Counted from the stretch's first letter, positions 46,206 to 56,026 are shown. The stretch is DNA of 64,000 bases from Hyphomicrobiales bacterium (GCA_017642935.1 JAEPOK010000002.1:806001-870000); one strand, 5' to 3'. Made by a program: numbers and translations. The notes: generated from the sequence alone by a model not told the origin.

Positions 46206-46679
46206 ATGGCTATCAAACTGCGTCTCGCCCGTGGCGGGTCAAAAAAGCGCCCCTATTATTCCATCGTTGCTGCCGATGCGCGTGCGCCGCGCGACGGTCG
46301 CTATGTGGAGAAAGTGGGCAGCTACAATCCGCTGCTGCCGAAAGACTCCGAAGATCGCGTGAAGCTGAACGTTGAGCGCATTCAGCATTGGTTGTCCGTT
46401 GGCGCCCAGCCGACCGACCGTGTCCTGCGCTTCCTGGATGAAGCTGGTCTTGCCAAGCGCGAAGCGCGCAACAACCCCAACAAAGCTGTTCCTGGCGAAA
46501 AAGCCAAAGAGCGCGAGCAGGAAAAAGCTGACAAGGCGGCCGCTCTGGCCGAAGCCGAAGCTGAAGCTGCCGCCGCACCGGCTGAAGAGGCGCCCGCTGA
46601 AGAGGCGCCGGCTGAAGAAGCCCCTGCCGAAGAGGCTGCTGCCGAAGACGCCAGCGCCGAGGAAGAGAAAGCCAGCTAG
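46206..46679 (+). CDS. rpsP: 30S ribosomal protein S16 with acidic C-terminal tail
   Basis: A 157-residue S16. The first ~85 residues ([11 protein letters not shown]) are the conserved ribosomal domain. The rest is a Lys/Glu stretch followed by four copies of A-P-A-E-E and an Ala/Glu tail. Many alphaproteobacteria have a shorter extension. It heads the rpsP-rimM-trmD-rplS block; AGG is upstream of the ATG. Confidence 0.95.
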   Translation: MAIKLRLARGGSKKRPYYSIVAADARAPRDGRYVEKVGSYNPLLPKDSEDRVKLNVERIQHWLSVGAQPTDRVLRFLDEAGLAKREARNNPNKAVPGEKAKEREQEKADKAAALAEAEAEAAAAPAEEAPAEEAPAEEAPAEEAAAEDASAEEEKAS

Positions 46680-46705
46680 GGTTTCGACCCACGGCTTATC
46701 TGGCC

Positions 46706-47269
46706 ATGCCGGGTTCATCCGACGATCCGTTCATCATTCTTGCCCGCATCGGTGCGCCCAATGGGGTGCGCGGTGCGGCGCGGGTGAAGCTGTTCGGCGA
46801 TGATACGGCAGGGCTGGCCGAGTATGGTCCGTTGCGACGGGCCGACGGCATGGGAGCGATTGTTTTGACCGGTCTGCGACCGGGCAAAACGCCTGATATG
46901 GTGGTGGCGACCTTTGAGGGCATCACCAGCCGTGAGCAAGTGGCGGAGCTCAACGGTGTTGAGCTTGGTTTGCCGCGCTCGGCGCTGCCAACTCCGGACG
47001 ATGAGGATGATTTTTACCACGCCGATCTCATTGGCCTGGAAACGCGCCTCATCGACGGAAGTCGGTTCGGAGACATCATTCAGGTGGCCAATTACGGCGC
47101 CGACGATCTGCTTGATGTGAAGCCTGATCGTGGCGGCCCGTCGGTCTTGGTGCCGTTCACCAAAGCCATCGTGCCGACCGTGAAGATCGCTGATGGCTAT
47201 GTCGTGCTCGATCCACCTGAGGGTTTGCTCGATCCGCCAAAGAAGAAACCGGCTGAGGCGGATGGATGA
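46706..47269 (+). CDS. rimM: Ribosome maturation factor RimM
   Basis: A 187-residue 30S assembly factor that binds S19 and helps mature 16S rRNA. The N-terminal RimM beta-barrel opens [13 protein letters not shown]; the C-terminal PRC-like barrel starts F-Y-H-A-D-L-I-G-L (about residue 103). It overlaps trmD by 4 bp. Start at 46706 is the only sensible one. Confidence 0.95.
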   Translation: MPGSSDDPFIILARIGAPNGVRGAARVKLFGDDTAGLAEYGPLRRADGMGAIVLTGLRPGKTPDMVVATFEGITSREQVAELNGVELGLPRSALPTPDDEDDFYHADLIGLETRLIDGSRFGDIIQVANYGADDLLDVKPDRGGPSVLVPFTKAIVPTVKIADGYVVLDPPEGLLDPPKKKPAEADG

Positions 47270-47946
47270 GCTTTCGGGCCGAAATCTTCACGCTCTATCC
47301 GGACATGTTCCCCGGCACGCTTGGTGCGGCGCTGGCTGGCAAGGCGCTGGCCGATGGCCTTTGGTCGCTCGAAACCCACAACATCCGCGACGCGGCCACG
47401 GATAAACATCGCTCTGTGGACGACACCCCGGCCGGTGGCGGTGCGGGCATGGTGTTGCGGGCCGACATTTTGGCCAAGGCGCTTGATGCCCATGTGTCCT
47501 CGGATGACCCACGCCCGAGACTTCTCATGTCGCCGCGTGGTGTGCCTCTGACGCAAGGCATGGTGCGTGACCTCGCCCAAGGGCCGGGCGCGGTGATTGT
47601 CTGCGGCCGCTTTGAAGGCGTGGATGAGCGCGTGATCGAAGCGCGTGGCCTGCAAGAGGTCTCGATCGGCGACTATGTGCTGTCGGGCGGGGAAGTTGCC
47701 GCTCAGGTGCTCTTGGATGCTGTGGTGCGGCTTTTGCCCGGTGTGATGGGCAATGACGTGTCTGGCATGCATGAAAGCTTTGAAGATGGGCTTCTGGAAC
47801 ATCCACACTACACACGCCCTGTGGAATGGGAGGGGCGCAGCATTCCGGACGTTTTGCGTTCCGGTGACCATAAAAAGATCGATCAGTGGCGACGGGAGCA
47901 GGCCGAGGCCCTGACTCGCGCGCGCCGTCCTGATTTGCTGGGCTAG
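47266..47946 (+). CDS. trmD: tRNA (guanine-N1)-methyltransferase TrmD
   Basis: A 226-residue SPOUT enzyme making m1G37 in tRNAs that read CNN codons. The trefoil knot is marked by [13 protein letters not shown] (about residue 135) and the N-terminus [12 protein letters not shown]. It is coupled to rimM by an ATGA overlap. A terminator-like hairpin follows, so rplS may be transcribed partly on its own. Confidence 0.96.
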   Translation: MSFRAEIFTLYPDMFPGTLGAALAGKALADGLWSLETHNIRDAATDKHRSVDDTPAGGGAGMVLRADILAKALDAHVSSDDPRPRLLMSPRGVPLTQGMVRDLAQGPGAVIVCGRFEGVDERVIEARGLQEVSIGDYVLSGGEVAAQVLLDAVVRLLPGVMGNDVSGMHESFEDGLLEHPHYTRPVEWEGRSIPDVLRSGDHKKIDQWRREQAEALTRARRPDLLG

Positions 47947-47988
47947 CACCCTCGACAAGCGCTAGGGCGTGGTGTATGCGAACCGCTC

Positions 47989-48014
47989 ACCCGGTAGGCG
48001 ACTGCCGGGTTTTT
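47989..48014 (+). terminator. Terminator-like hairpin between trmD and rplS
   Basis: ACCCGG/CCGGGT stem with a 10-nt loop followed by TTTT on the plus strand, 43 bp past trmD. The run of Ts is short, so it may only attenuate read-through. A TTGACA at 48018 with a poor -10 partner follows, possibly starting rplS transcription. Confidence 0.45.
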
Positions 48015-48185
48015 GGATTGACAAAACAGCCTGTGCACCTTGCGTTTCCAACGCTTGGTAGATCGTAATGATCATCACCGACGGGCTTTGTTCGAACACG
48101 CACGCATCCCGCGGCCTTTCTTCCAGCGCACCCTTGCGCAGGGCCCTTGTGATGCCTCTGGACCGAGACAGATGGAGATCAGCCG

Positions 48186-48722
48186 ATGAACCTCATCGCT
48201 GAACTGGAAAAAGAACACGCTGCCGAGCTTGAAGCCAAGCGTCCGATCCCGACCTTTTCACCGGGCGACACCTTGAAGGTGAACGTGCGCGTGACCGAGG
48301 GCACCCGCACCCGTGTGCAGGCCTATGAAGGTGTGTGCATTGCGCGCTCCGGCGGTGGCCTCAACGAAAGCTTCACGGTGCGCAAGATTTCCTACGGCGA
48401 AGGCGTGGAACGTGTTTTCCCGCTATACTCGCCGCTGCTGGACAGCATCGAAGTGATCCGCCGCGGTAAAGTCCGTCGCGCGAAGCTTTATTATCTGCGT
48501 GACCGTCGCGGTAAATCGGCGCGTATCGCCGAGGCAACCAACGTGCGTGCCCGTGCACTCAACGATGAAGTGCGTGCTGGTATCGCTGCTGACAAAGCCG
48601 CCGCTCAGGCTGCCAAGGAAGAAGCCAAAGCTGCGGCTGCCGCTGCTGCCGAAGCTGAAGCTGCCGCCGCAGAGGCCGCTGCTGCTGAAGCCGAGGCACC
48701 GGCTGAAGACAAAGCCGAATAG
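48186..48722 (+). CDS. rplS: 50S ribosomal protein L19 with acidic Ala/Glu C-terminal tail
   Basis: A 178-residue L19. The first ~125 residues match the ribosomal protein ([34 protein letters not shown]). The last ~50 residues are Ala/Glu repeats, compositionally like the S16 tail encoded in the same block. GGAGATCAGCC provides the ribosome-binding site. A bidirectional terminator follows. Confidence 0.96.
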   Translation: MNLIAELEKEHAAELEAKRPIPTFSPGDTLKVNVRVTEGTRTRVQAYEGVCIARSGGGLNESFTVRKISYGEGVERVFPLYSPLLDSIEVIRRGKVRRAKLYYLRDRRGKSARIAEATNVRARALNDEVRAGIAADKAAAQAAKEEAKAAAAAAAEAEAAAAEAAAAEAEAPAEDKAE

Positions 48723-48754
48723 GCTTTCAGCTCTCGCATTTCTCTGAGTTTCAA

Positions 48755-48780
48755 AAGGCGGCCAACTGGCCGCCTTTTTT
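48755..48780. terminator. Bidirectional terminator between rplS and the convergent NudK-like gene
   Basis: AAGGCGGCC/GGCCGCCTT, a perfect 9-bp stem with a 4-nt loop. Ts follow on the plus strand (48775-48780) and, on the minus strand, the four As at 48753-48756 give a T-run, so it can stop transcription from both sides. Confidence 0.85.
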
Positions 48781-48800
48781 GTGTCTGGTGGCAGGATCGC

Positions 48801-49385
48801 TCAGAGCAAGTCGCGGTTCAGCGCAAGTTGCTGCAGCAACATGATCGTCTTGGCGTCGGCGATCTTGCCGGATGCGATCATGGCCAGTGCTTCGTCGAGC
48901 CGGATGTGGAGAACTTCAATGTCTTCGCCCTCGTCGGGATGGCCGCCACCCTCCGACACCTGGTCCTTGGCCGCGTAGGCGCCGATGAAACAGGCCAGTT
49001 TCTCTGTTACCGAGCCAGGGCTCATAAAGGCGTCGAACACCAAGGTGAGCTTGGAGACGCTGTAGCCGGTTTCTTCTTCAAGTTCGGCGCGCATGCGCTC
49101 GGCGGGGTCAAGGCCTTCCAAGAGGCCGGCTGGCGTTTCGATCAAAAAGCCATCATGGCCGTTGAGCATCGCCGGTAGGCGAAACTGTTTGACCAGCAAC
49201 ACCGTGTCCTGATCGCGGTTGTAGAGCAGGCAGGCCGCGCCATTGCCGCGATCATAGGCCTCGCGGGTCTGGTTCTGCCACGTGCCGTCGCGTCGTTTCA
49301 ACGCAAAGGTGTGTTTGGTCAGCGTGCCCCAATTGTCGGAGAGTACTAATTGCTCGATAGGGCGGAAGAATTCTGTTTCTTTCAC
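48801..49385 (-). CDS. NudK-like Nudix hydrolase
   Basis: A 194-residue Nudix protein. The sequence M-S-P-G-S-V-T-E and the tail E-D-I-E-V-L-H-I-R-L-D-E-A-L-A-M-I resemble NudK, which hydrolyses GDP-mannose and related sugar nucleotides. The Nudix box reads G-L-L-E-G-L-D-P-A-E-R-M-R-A-E-L-E-E-E-T-G-Y: one residue shorter than the consensus and with Ala in place of the conserved Arg, though the E-E-E-T-G metal ligands remain. NudK itself also departs from the consensus, so activity is still likely. It is convergent with rplS. Confidence 0.85.
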   Translation of the reverse strand: MKETEFFRPIEQLVLSDNWGTLTKHTFALKRRDGTWQNQTREAYDRGNGAACLLYNRDQDTVLLVKQFRLPAMLNGHDGFLIETPAGLLEGLDPAERMRAELEEETGYSVSKLTLVFDAFMSPGSVTEKLACFIGAYAAKDQVSEGGGHPDEGEDIEVLHIRLDEALAMIASGKIADAKTIMLLQQLALNRDLL

Positions 49386-49410
49386 GGGTCAGGGCCTTGG
49401 CAGTTCACAC

Positions 49411-49443
49411 AAAAAACCCGGCTCACATTGCATGAGCCGGGTT
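49411..49443 (-). terminator. Intrinsic terminator of the glycine-zipper lipoprotein gene
   Basis: Perfect 11-bp stem AACCCGGCTCA/TGAGCCGGGTT with a 7-nt loop (49415-49443). On the minus strand it is followed by six Ts (49411-49416), 26 bp past the lipoprotein stop. Confidence 0.85.
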
Positions 49444-49468
49444 GGCGATTGAAACTATCTCTCCGCTT

Positions 49469-49786
49469 CTAGCAGCGAACGATGCGGTAGGTCCCGTCAC
49501 CGTTTGAGACAGCGCATTCGTTGGTCGTTGTGTTGCGGGCGTAGATGGCACCTGCTGCTGCGCCGGCGGCGCCAGCAACGACGACCCATCCAGCGCTTGC
49601 ACCAAAGGCGGCTGCGGTCAGCGCGCCAAGACCACCGCCGATAACGCCACCTGCCAGCGTGTTTTGCTCAACGCGGCTCATCGATTGGCAGCCTGTCATG
49701 GCTAGAGCGCCTGCCAAAACGATGCTGGCAATAATGCGCTTGGAACCACGCTTGGCGGCTGGGCTGAGGGTTTGAGTGTGTGACAT
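49469..49786 (-). CDS. Glycine-zipper lipoprotein
   Basis: A 105-residue outer-membrane-type lipoprotein with lipobox M-T-G-C near residue 33. The mature part carries a glycine-zipper (G-V-I-G-G-G-L-G-A-L ... A-G-A-A-G-A-A-A-G-A-I-Y), as in Rick-17kDa/SlyB-like proteins. The C-terminus has two Cys (N-E-C-A-V ... I-V-R-C). AGGAG is 9 nt before ATG 49786; an ATG at 49795 is too close to the Shine-Dalgarno. The role is probably envelope-related but unknown. Confidence 0.82.
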   Translation of the reverse strand: MSHTQTLSPAAKRGSKRIIASIVLAGALAMTGCQSMSRVEQNTLAGGVIGGGLGALTAAAFGASAGWVVVAGAAGAAAGAIYARNTTTNECAVSNGDGTYRIVRC

Positions 49787-50003
49787 CACGATCATCTCCT
49801 AAGTGCGGTGGACGCGCCATCCCGTCAGCGCGCGGCGCCGCTAGGATGCATGGCGAAGGCACGTCTGTCGATTGATCGCCGTCAATGCCTTGATCACGAA
49901 ACGCTACAGGAGCGGTTTGGTTGCCGCCTCGGTGAGCGCTTTCTAAAGAAAACGGCGAAACTCTTCAGCGCCGCCGCTTTCGGTCTGTTTTGCGGCGAGA
50001 AGC

Positions 50004-52646
50004 CTACTTTTTGCCCTCGCCGGGCACGTTCGGTGCGGTGCCTGTGCCAGCGTTGATGTCGCGGATCGACAGGGTCGCTGGCGCATTGCCGACTGCAGAG
50101 AAGGTGCCGAGCCAGACCTCATAGGGTCCATTGGCGGCTCGATCGACGAGCACCAGCGGGTTGAAGTCGCCCCCGGAATCATCGTCGCAATACACCGTAC
50201 CATCCGGTCCACGCACGACGATCGTGGTGTCTTCAGCCGAGCGCGCGGTGAATTCCACATCGACGCCACCACCATCGACGAAGGCGACAAAATCGGGATT
50301 GGATGCGACGAAGCCATTGCAGGTGTCGCCGAAGGTGTCGAAGGCTTCAAAGGACCCGCCCGCGAGCAGTTCGAAATCCTGACGTGTCATTCCAGCGAAC
50401 ACGGATGTTTCCGTCACCGCGCCATCGGGCAGGATCTTCTCATCCAGGATTTCGCTGATGGCCAGAGTCGCGTTGGGGTTTCCGGCGGTGGGGTCGTAGG
50501 TGCCGATGAAGATTTCATATTGGCCGGACACTGGCGTGGTCAGGGATAGCGACGGGTTGAGACCATCAGTGTCATCATTGCAGAGCACCTCGCCGATTGG
50601 CGTGCGCATCAGCAGTGTCGTGTCGGCATCGGAGTTGACGAATACGCGCAGCGGCCAGTCACCAGCGGTGTAGTTGAGCACAAAATCAGGGGTGCTGGCG
50701 ATGTTGCCCCAGCAGGATGGATCGACCGTGCTGGCATCGATAATGCCACCGGCGGCAAGCGTCGTGGTGAACGGATCGGGGGTGAAGCCGGCCGTCAGCG
50801 ACATGGAGTTGATGGCGCCGGAGGGGTGGGTTTTGGTGGTAGACACCTCCTCGATCAGCAGATTGGCGGCCGGGAACACATCGCCTTCAATCGGGTTGAA
50901 GGTGCCGATCCAAATCGCGTAGTCGCCGGTCAAGCCTTCCGGGCCGATCAGGCCGGGGTTGAGGCCAGCAAAGTCGTCATTGCACCGGACCTCACCATTG
51001 GGCAGCGCCACCGCCATCGTCGTATCATCATCGGATGTTGCCGTGATGCGCAGCGCCAAATTGCCGGAATAGCCGACGACATAGTCCGGGGCTTCGGCAA
51101 CGAAGCCGTTGCAGAACTGGCCGAGCGTTGCACCTTCCAGCGCGCCGCCGGCTTGCAGGTCGACCGCATGCCCGCCAAAGCCTGAGTTCAGCTGCACGGA
51201 GCCGAATGTGGGCGTCTGGCGCAGGCGATCGCCCAGGCTGCCGGGGGCGACCGAACCGCGATCATTGCTTGGACCGGCTGTGACCGTCAGCGTTGCGTCA
51301 GGGTAAAAGTCGTTCTGGATCGGATTGAAGGTGCCGACCCAGACGCCGTAATTACCGATCGCCGGTGACGCGATGCTGAGCGCCGGGTTGAGGTCGAGAT
51401 CGTCATCATTGCAGAAGACCTGGCCGTTGGGATCGACGACCACGAGCGTTGTGTCTTCGTCTGATTCAACGCCTAGATCGAGCGGGCCGCGGCTGCCGCC
51501 TTGATAGTTGATCACATAGTCGGGTACGTCGGCGATGAAGCCTGCGCAGGCATTGTTGATGCCAAAAGCGTCCATGTCGCCGCCAGCTTGAAGCGTGAAG
51601 GTCTGGCTGCCGAAACCGGTCGTGACCGCAATCTCACCGAAGGTGGGCGCTTGATTGGGATTGAAGCCGCTGCCGGTCGGTCCGGGTGTCGGTGTCGGCG
51701 TTGTCGGTTGTGCGGATGCGCCTGAGGTCGAGATGGTCAGCTGCGCACCGGGGAAGAAATCGTTCTCGATCGGCGAGTAGGTGCCAACCCAGACGGCATA
51801 GCTACCAGCAGATGGGCTGCTGATCTGCAGCCCGGGATTGAGATCGACGGCATCATCATTGCAGAGCACCGAACCGTTGGGCGTCACCACGACCAGCGTC
51901 GTATCGACGTCCGAGGTTATTGCCAGATCGATGGTGCCGGTACCGGGCGCGACGGTCAGCTGGTAGTCTGGGACATCGGCGACGAACCCGGCGCAGCTTG
52001 AGTTGGTGTCAAAAGCATTGATCTGGCCGCCGGCCTGCAGCGTGAATTCTTGCGTCCCAAAGCCTGCGCCAATCTCCACTTCGCCAAAGGTCGGCGGCTG
52101 GTTGGCATTGAAGCCGGTGGCGGAAGGGTTGGGTGTGGGTGTGACCGGTGGGGCAACGTCGGCCAGTTCAGACAAAATGATGTCGGCATCGGGGAACGTG
52201 TTGTTCTGAATGGGCTCAAACGTGCCGATCCAGATGGCATAGCGACCGCGCTCTCCGAAGGAGGTCTCAATGCCAGGGTTCAGGCCGTTGAAATCGTCGT
52301 TGCAGAGGATTTGTCCGTCCGGCGCCTCGATGACCATGGTCGTGTCGGCGTCCGACGACCCCTCGATCAGAACCGAGGCATCGCCGCTATAGTCGAAAAT
52401 CAAGTCCGGCGCGTCGGCGATGAAGCCGTTGCAGCCTGGCGCGAAGCCGCTGGCGTCGATGTCCCCACCGGCCTGAATCGTTTGCGACACGGACCCGAAG
52501 CCCTGCCCCTCGCTGACCGTGCCGAAGGTTGGATCAAGCTGGCTGTTTTGCGCCGATGCTGAAGCGACGAGTCCAAGAGAAAGCGCGGTGGTGGCGACCC
52601 CTGCGAGCAGTTTGATGGCGGGTTTTGTGGAGCTTTGGAAAGCCAT
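50004..52646 (-). CDS. Large secreted six-repeat protein of unknown function
   Basis: An 880-residue protein with a signal peptide (A-T-T-A-L-S-L-G-L-V-A-S-A-S-A) and six tandem domains of about 120-135 residues. Each has P-T-F-G..G-F-G, L-Q-A-G-G, a Cys in C-x-G-F-I-A/V-A, D-T-T-L/M-V-V, a second Cys in C-N-D-D...L-N-P and Y-A-V-W-V-G-T-F/Y. The paired Cys and acidic C-N-D-D suggest a disulfide and a calcium-type loop; the overall pattern recalls bacterial pre-peptidase (PPC-like) domains (inference). Pro/Thr-rich linkers separate repeats. It is a paralog of the upstream gene. No enzyme motif is seen. Confidence 0.85.
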   Translation of the reverse strand: MAFQSSTKPAIKLLAGVATTALSLGLVASASAQNSQLDPTFGTVSEGQGFGSVSQTIQAGGDIDASGFAPGCNGFIADAPDLIFDYSGDASVLIEGSSDADTTMVIEAPDGQILCNDDFNGLNPGIETSFGERGRYAIWIGTFEPIQNNTFPDADIILSELADVAPPVTPTPNPSATGFNANQPPTFGEVEIGAGFGTQEFTLQAGGQINAFDTNSSCAGFVADVPDYQLTVAPGTGTIDLAITSDVDTTLVVVTPNGSVLCNDDAVDLNPGLQISSPSAGSYAVWVGTYSPIENDFFPGAQLTISTSGASAQPTTPTPTPGPTGSGFNPNQAPTFGEIAVTTGFGSQTFTLQAGGDMDAFGINNACAGFIADVPDYVINYQGGSRGPLDLGVESDEDTTLVVVDPNGQVFCNDDDLDLNPALSIASPAIGNYGVWVGTFNPIQNDFYPDATLTVTAGPSNDRGSVAPGSLGDRLRQTPTFGSVQLNSGFGGHAVDLQAGGALEGATLGQFCNGFVAEAPDYVVGYSGNLALRITATSDDDTTMAVALPNGEVRCNDDFAGLNPGLIGPEGLTGDYAIWIGTFNPIEGDVFPAANLLIEEVSTTKTHPSGAINSMSLTAGFTPDPFTTTLAAGGIIDASTVDPSCWGNIASTPDFVLNYTAGDWPLRVFVNSDADTTLLMRTPIGEVLCNDDTDGLNPSLSLTTPVSGQYEIFIGTYDPTAGNPNATLAISEILDEKILPDGAVTETSVFAGMTRQDFELLAGGSFEAFDTFGDTCNGFVASNPDFVAFVDGGGVDVEFTARSAEDTTIVVRGPDGTVYCDDDSGGDFNPLVLVDRAANGPYEVWLGTFSAVGNAPATLSIRDINAGTGTAPNVPGEGKK

Positions 52647-52921
52647 GCGTGCGGGATCCCCTTGTTGGTTTGCAAGCAGCGGCGAAAGGCTGCCCTTGGT
52701 GTTTGCCCGGTCGTTTCGACGCGCGCGAGGTTACGCCTCGCTTTGGCCGCTTGTCCACCGAGTGGTGACCATGCGCAAAGAGCGGGGCAAACCTCAGTTA
52801 ACAGAGCGATGCATCTGCGCCGTGACAGACATCACACTAACGCAAGCACAGTAGAGGCAGCACGCCTGAACCGACGCTGAACGGCTTAAAGGGAAGCGGT
52901 CAGCGCCGGTTCGAAAGGCCG

Positions 52922-54283
52922 CTATTTCACCAGTACCGGACGACCACCGCCGGGCCCAGCGGCGACGGTGAGCGTTGCATTGGGATAATCGCTGGTTTCG
53001 GAGTAGGTGCCGACCCAAACCGCGTAATCGCCGGCCATAGGGCCTTGGATGCTGATCGCCGGGTTGAGGCCGTTGGCATCGTCGTTGCAGTAAACAGCAC
53101 CATCGGGCGCGACCACGACCAGGGTCGTGTCAATGTGCGACTGGACACGCACCTCCAAAGGCACGCGGCCCAAGCCTTGGAAGTCGACGGTGTAGTCCGG
53201 CACATCGGCGATCCAGCCGGAACAATTGCCGTTGACCGAGGATGCGCGCAGGGCGCCGCCAGCGAGCAGATCAAAGTCTTGCGTTCCAAATCCACGCTGG
53301 GCGGTGATGTAACCATAAGTGGGTTCGGCCTGGGCGTTGAAAGCGACCGGCGGGCGTGGTGTTGGCCGTCCGCCGCCTGGGCCAGCGGTGATCGTCAACG
53401 TTGCGTTGGGGTAGGTGTCGGTTCGCGAAAAAGTACCGACCCACACTGTATAGGCTCCAGCGCGTGGGCTGGCGATGCTCAGCGCGGGATTAAGATCGTT
53501 GCTGTCGTCGTTGCAATAGATGTCACCGTCCGGTCCAACCACAACCAGCGTGGTGTCGGTGCTTGATTGCACGGCAAGATCGAGCGGCACACGACCCAAA
53601 CCTTGGAAGTCGATGGTGTAATCAGGTGCATCGGCAATGTAGCCGGAACAATTGTTGTTGATCGCGTTGGCGCTGATCGTGCCGCCGGCCTGGAGATCGA
53701 AGTGCTGGCTGCCAAACCCGCGTGCGACCTCGATGATGCCGTAGGTTGGGGCGGCCTGGGCGTTGAATCCAACTGGTTGACGAACACCGCCCGAACGCGC
53801 CGAGACGATGAGCGTCGCGTCGGGATAGGTATCGCCATCGGAATAGGTGCCGACCCAAACCGCATAATTGCCGGCTCTAGGATGGCCGATGCTGAGCGCG
53901 GGGTTGAGACCATCACTGTCATCGTTGCAATAAACCGATCCGTCTGGGCCCATCACCACCAGCGTGGTGTCGGTGCTGGAGTTGACGCTGATATCCAGCG
54001 GCACCCGACCAGCGCCTTGGAAATCGATGGTGTAGTCGGGAGCATTGGCGATGTAGCCGGAGCAATTGCTACCGACATCTGACGCCCTGATTTGACCGCC
54101 GGCCTGCAAGGAGAAACTCTGGCTGCCGAACCCGCGCGCCACGCTGATGTAACCATAGGTCGGGTCGAAATGGGCGCTTTGCGCATGCGCTGATTGGATG
54201 CCGGCACCGGCGGAAAGTCCCAGAAGCAAGGCGAGACTCGCTGCTTGGAATGTGTGCGGATGTGGGGTGCGGTGTGTCGCCAT
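52922..54283 (-). CDS. Secreted three-repeat protein, paralog of the six-repeat protein
   Basis: A 453-residue secreted protein with signal peptide ending S-A-H-A and three tandem copies of the same ~120-residue domain as the next gene: Y-G..G-F-G-S-Q, D-L-Q-A-G-G, C-S-G-Y-I-A-D-A-P-D-Y, D-T-T-L-V-V, Y-C-N-D-D and Y-A-V-W-V-G-T-Y. The three repeats are closer to each other than to the six of the neighbour. AAGGAG upstream supports ATG 54283. The 275-bp gap to the neighbour has no gene. The two likely act together or are duplicates. Confidence 0.85.
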   Translation of the reverse strand: MATHRTPHPHTFQAASLALLLGLSAGAGIQSAHAQSAHFDPTYGYISVARGFGSQSFSLQAGGQIRASDVGSNCSGYIANAPDYTIDFQGAGRVPLDISVNSSTDTTLVVMGPDGSVYCNDDSDGLNPALSIGHPRAGNYAVWVGTYSDGDTYPDATLIVSARSGGVRQPVGFNAQAAPTYGIIEVARGFGSQHFDLQAGGTISANAINNNCSGYIADAPDYTIDFQGLGRVPLDLAVQSSTDTTLVVVGPDGDIYCNDDSNDLNPALSIASPRAGAYTVWVGTFSRTDTYPNATLTITAGPGGGRPTPRPPVAFNAQAEPTYGYITAQRGFGTQDFDLLAGGALRASSVNGNCSGWIADVPDYTVDFQGLGRVPLEVRVQSHIDTTLVVVAPDGAVYCNDDANGLNPAISIQGPMAGDYAVWVGTYSETSDYPNATLTVAAGPGGGRPVLVK

Positions 54284-54518
54284 GATGAGCGCCTCTCCTT
54301 TTGTCGCGTGGAAATTTGGCCTAGCAAGTGGCAGCGCGTCGGGGCTGATCATAATCAATTGCTAATGTATGGCGGGGCGCGGCATGGTGCCCGCGGTAGG
54401 ATCGGCTGAACGCTAGCGTCGCGGACGGCGATGCGTCCCGTTTCGCCAGGCGTTGCAACAGCGAAGCGGAGCGGCTATCTGAGACGCCAGAAACTCTTCC
54501 AAACCGCAGGATTTCATC

Positions 54519-55946
54519 ATGGCCGACGCTTCGGGCAAGCAGACGACCCTTCCCCGCACGATGTACGACAAGATCTGGGACGATCATCTGGTTCACATGC
54601 AGGATGATGGAACTGGGCTGCTCTACATTGACCGGCATCTTGTGCACGAAGTGACCAGCCCGCAGGCCTTTGAAGGCCTGCGCATGACGAACCGCAAGGT
54701 CCGCGCCCCGCAGCGCACGCTCGCCGTGGTGGACCACAACGTGCCGACCACCGACCGCTCCAAGGGTATCGATGATCCGGAAAGCGCATTGCAAGTCGAT
54801 ACGCTGGCCAAGAACGCCGCTGAGTTCGGCATCGACTATTATAATGAGGTCGATATCCGCCAGGGTATCGTCCACATTGTCGGGCCGGAGCAGGGCTTTA
54901 CGCTGCCCGGCATGACCATTGTGTGCGGCGACAGCCACACCTCCACCCATGGCGCGTTCGGGGCGCTCGCCCATGGCATCGGGACGTCGGAGGTCGAGCA
55001 TGTTCTGGCGACCCAGACGCTGATCCAGAAAAAAGCAAAAAACATGCGCGTCACCGTCAACGGTGCGCTGCCTGAAGGCGTGACCGCCAAGGACATCATC
55101 TTGGCCATCATCGGCGAGATCGGCACGGCTGGCGGTACCGGATCGGTGATCGAATATGCCGGCGAAGCCATCCAGGCGCTGTCCATGGAAGGGCGGATGA
55201 CCGTCTGCAACATGTCGATCGAGGGCGGCGCACGCGCTGGTCTAATCGCGCCAGACGAGAAGACTTACGCCTACATTGAAGGCCGCCCGCGTGCGCCCAA
55301 GGGCACCGCCTGGGACATGGCCAAGGCCTATTGGGAAACGCTGCCGAGCGACGAAGGCGCGCATTTCGACCGGGAAGTGGTGCTTGATGCCGCCAATTTG
55401 CCGCCGATCGTCACGTGGGGCACCAGCCCGGAAGATGTTGTTTCGGTTACCGGCGCTGTGCCTGATCCTGCCAAGATCGAAGACCCCAACACCCGTGCCT
55501 CCAAAGAGCGCGCGCTGGCCTATATGGGCCTTGAGGCTGGCACCAAGATGACCGACATCAAGCTTGATCGTGTGTTCATTGGCTCCTGCACCAATGGCCG
55601 GATCGAGGATCTGCGCGAAGTCGCCAAAGTCGTGAAGGATCGCAAGGTCTCCGACACACTGTCGGCGATGATCGTGCCAGGGTCTGGCCTTGTGAAGCAG
55701 CAAGCCGAGCAGGAGGGACTCGACAAGATCTTCGTCGACGCTGGGTTCGACTGGCGCGAACCAGGTTGCTCCATGTGTCTGGCGATGAACGCTGATAAAC
55801 TGTCGCCGGAAGAGCGCTGCGCTTCGACGTCCAACCGTAACTTTGAGGGTCGTCAGGGCTTTAAGGGCCGCACGCACCTCGTTTCGCCGGCCATGGCTGC
55901 GGCGGCTGCGATCCACGGACATTTCGTGGACATTCGAGAACTCTAA
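54519..55946 (+). CDS. leuC: 3-isopropylmalate dehydratase large subunit
   Basis: A 475-residue aconitase-type enzyme of leucine biosynthesis. Cluster-binding Cys are in G-S-C-T-N-G-R and C-S-M-C-L-A-M-N, and the active-site stretch [10 protein letters not shown] is present. In related genomes leuC follows rplS closely; here ~5.8 kb of accessory genes intervene. leuD is not in the window. Start M-A-D-A-S-G is preceded by a weak ribosome-binding site. Confidence 0.97.
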   Translation: MADASGKQTTLPRTMYDKIWDDHLVHMQDDGTGLLYIDRHLVHEVTSPQAFEGLRMTNRKVRAPQRTLAVVDHNVPTTDRSKGIDDPESALQVDTLAKNAAEFGIDYYNEVDIRQGIVHIVGPEQGFTLPGMTIVCGDSHTSTHGAFGALAHGIGTSEVEHVLATQTLIQKKAKNMRVTVNGALPEGVTAKDIILAIIGEIGTAGGTGSVIEYAGEAIQALSMEGRMTVCNMSIEGGARAGLIAPDEKTYAYIEGRPRAPKGTAWDMAKAYWETLPSDEGAHFDREVVLDAANLPPIVTWGTSPEDVVSVTGAVPDPAKIEDPNTRASKERALAYMGLEAGTKMTDIKLDRVFIGSCTNGRIEDLREVAKVVKDRKVSDTLSAMIVPGSGLVKQQAEQEGLDKIFVDAGFDWREPGCSMCLAMNADKLSPEERCASTSNRNFEGRQGFKGRTHLVSPAMAAAAAIHGHFVDIREL

Positions 55947-56026
55947 GCAGATCTCGGTCGGTCGTTCGGGAACCGGCCGCCAGACACGGCGTTTTCTCTT
56001 CATCGCACTCTGCAATGGAGGCTTAG

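Noticed and set aside
50004-54283. Regular repeats suggesting a CRISPR array or DNA satellite
   Set aside because: The repeats are at protein level, about 375 bp long, in frame and diverged; no short direct repeats with unique spacers.
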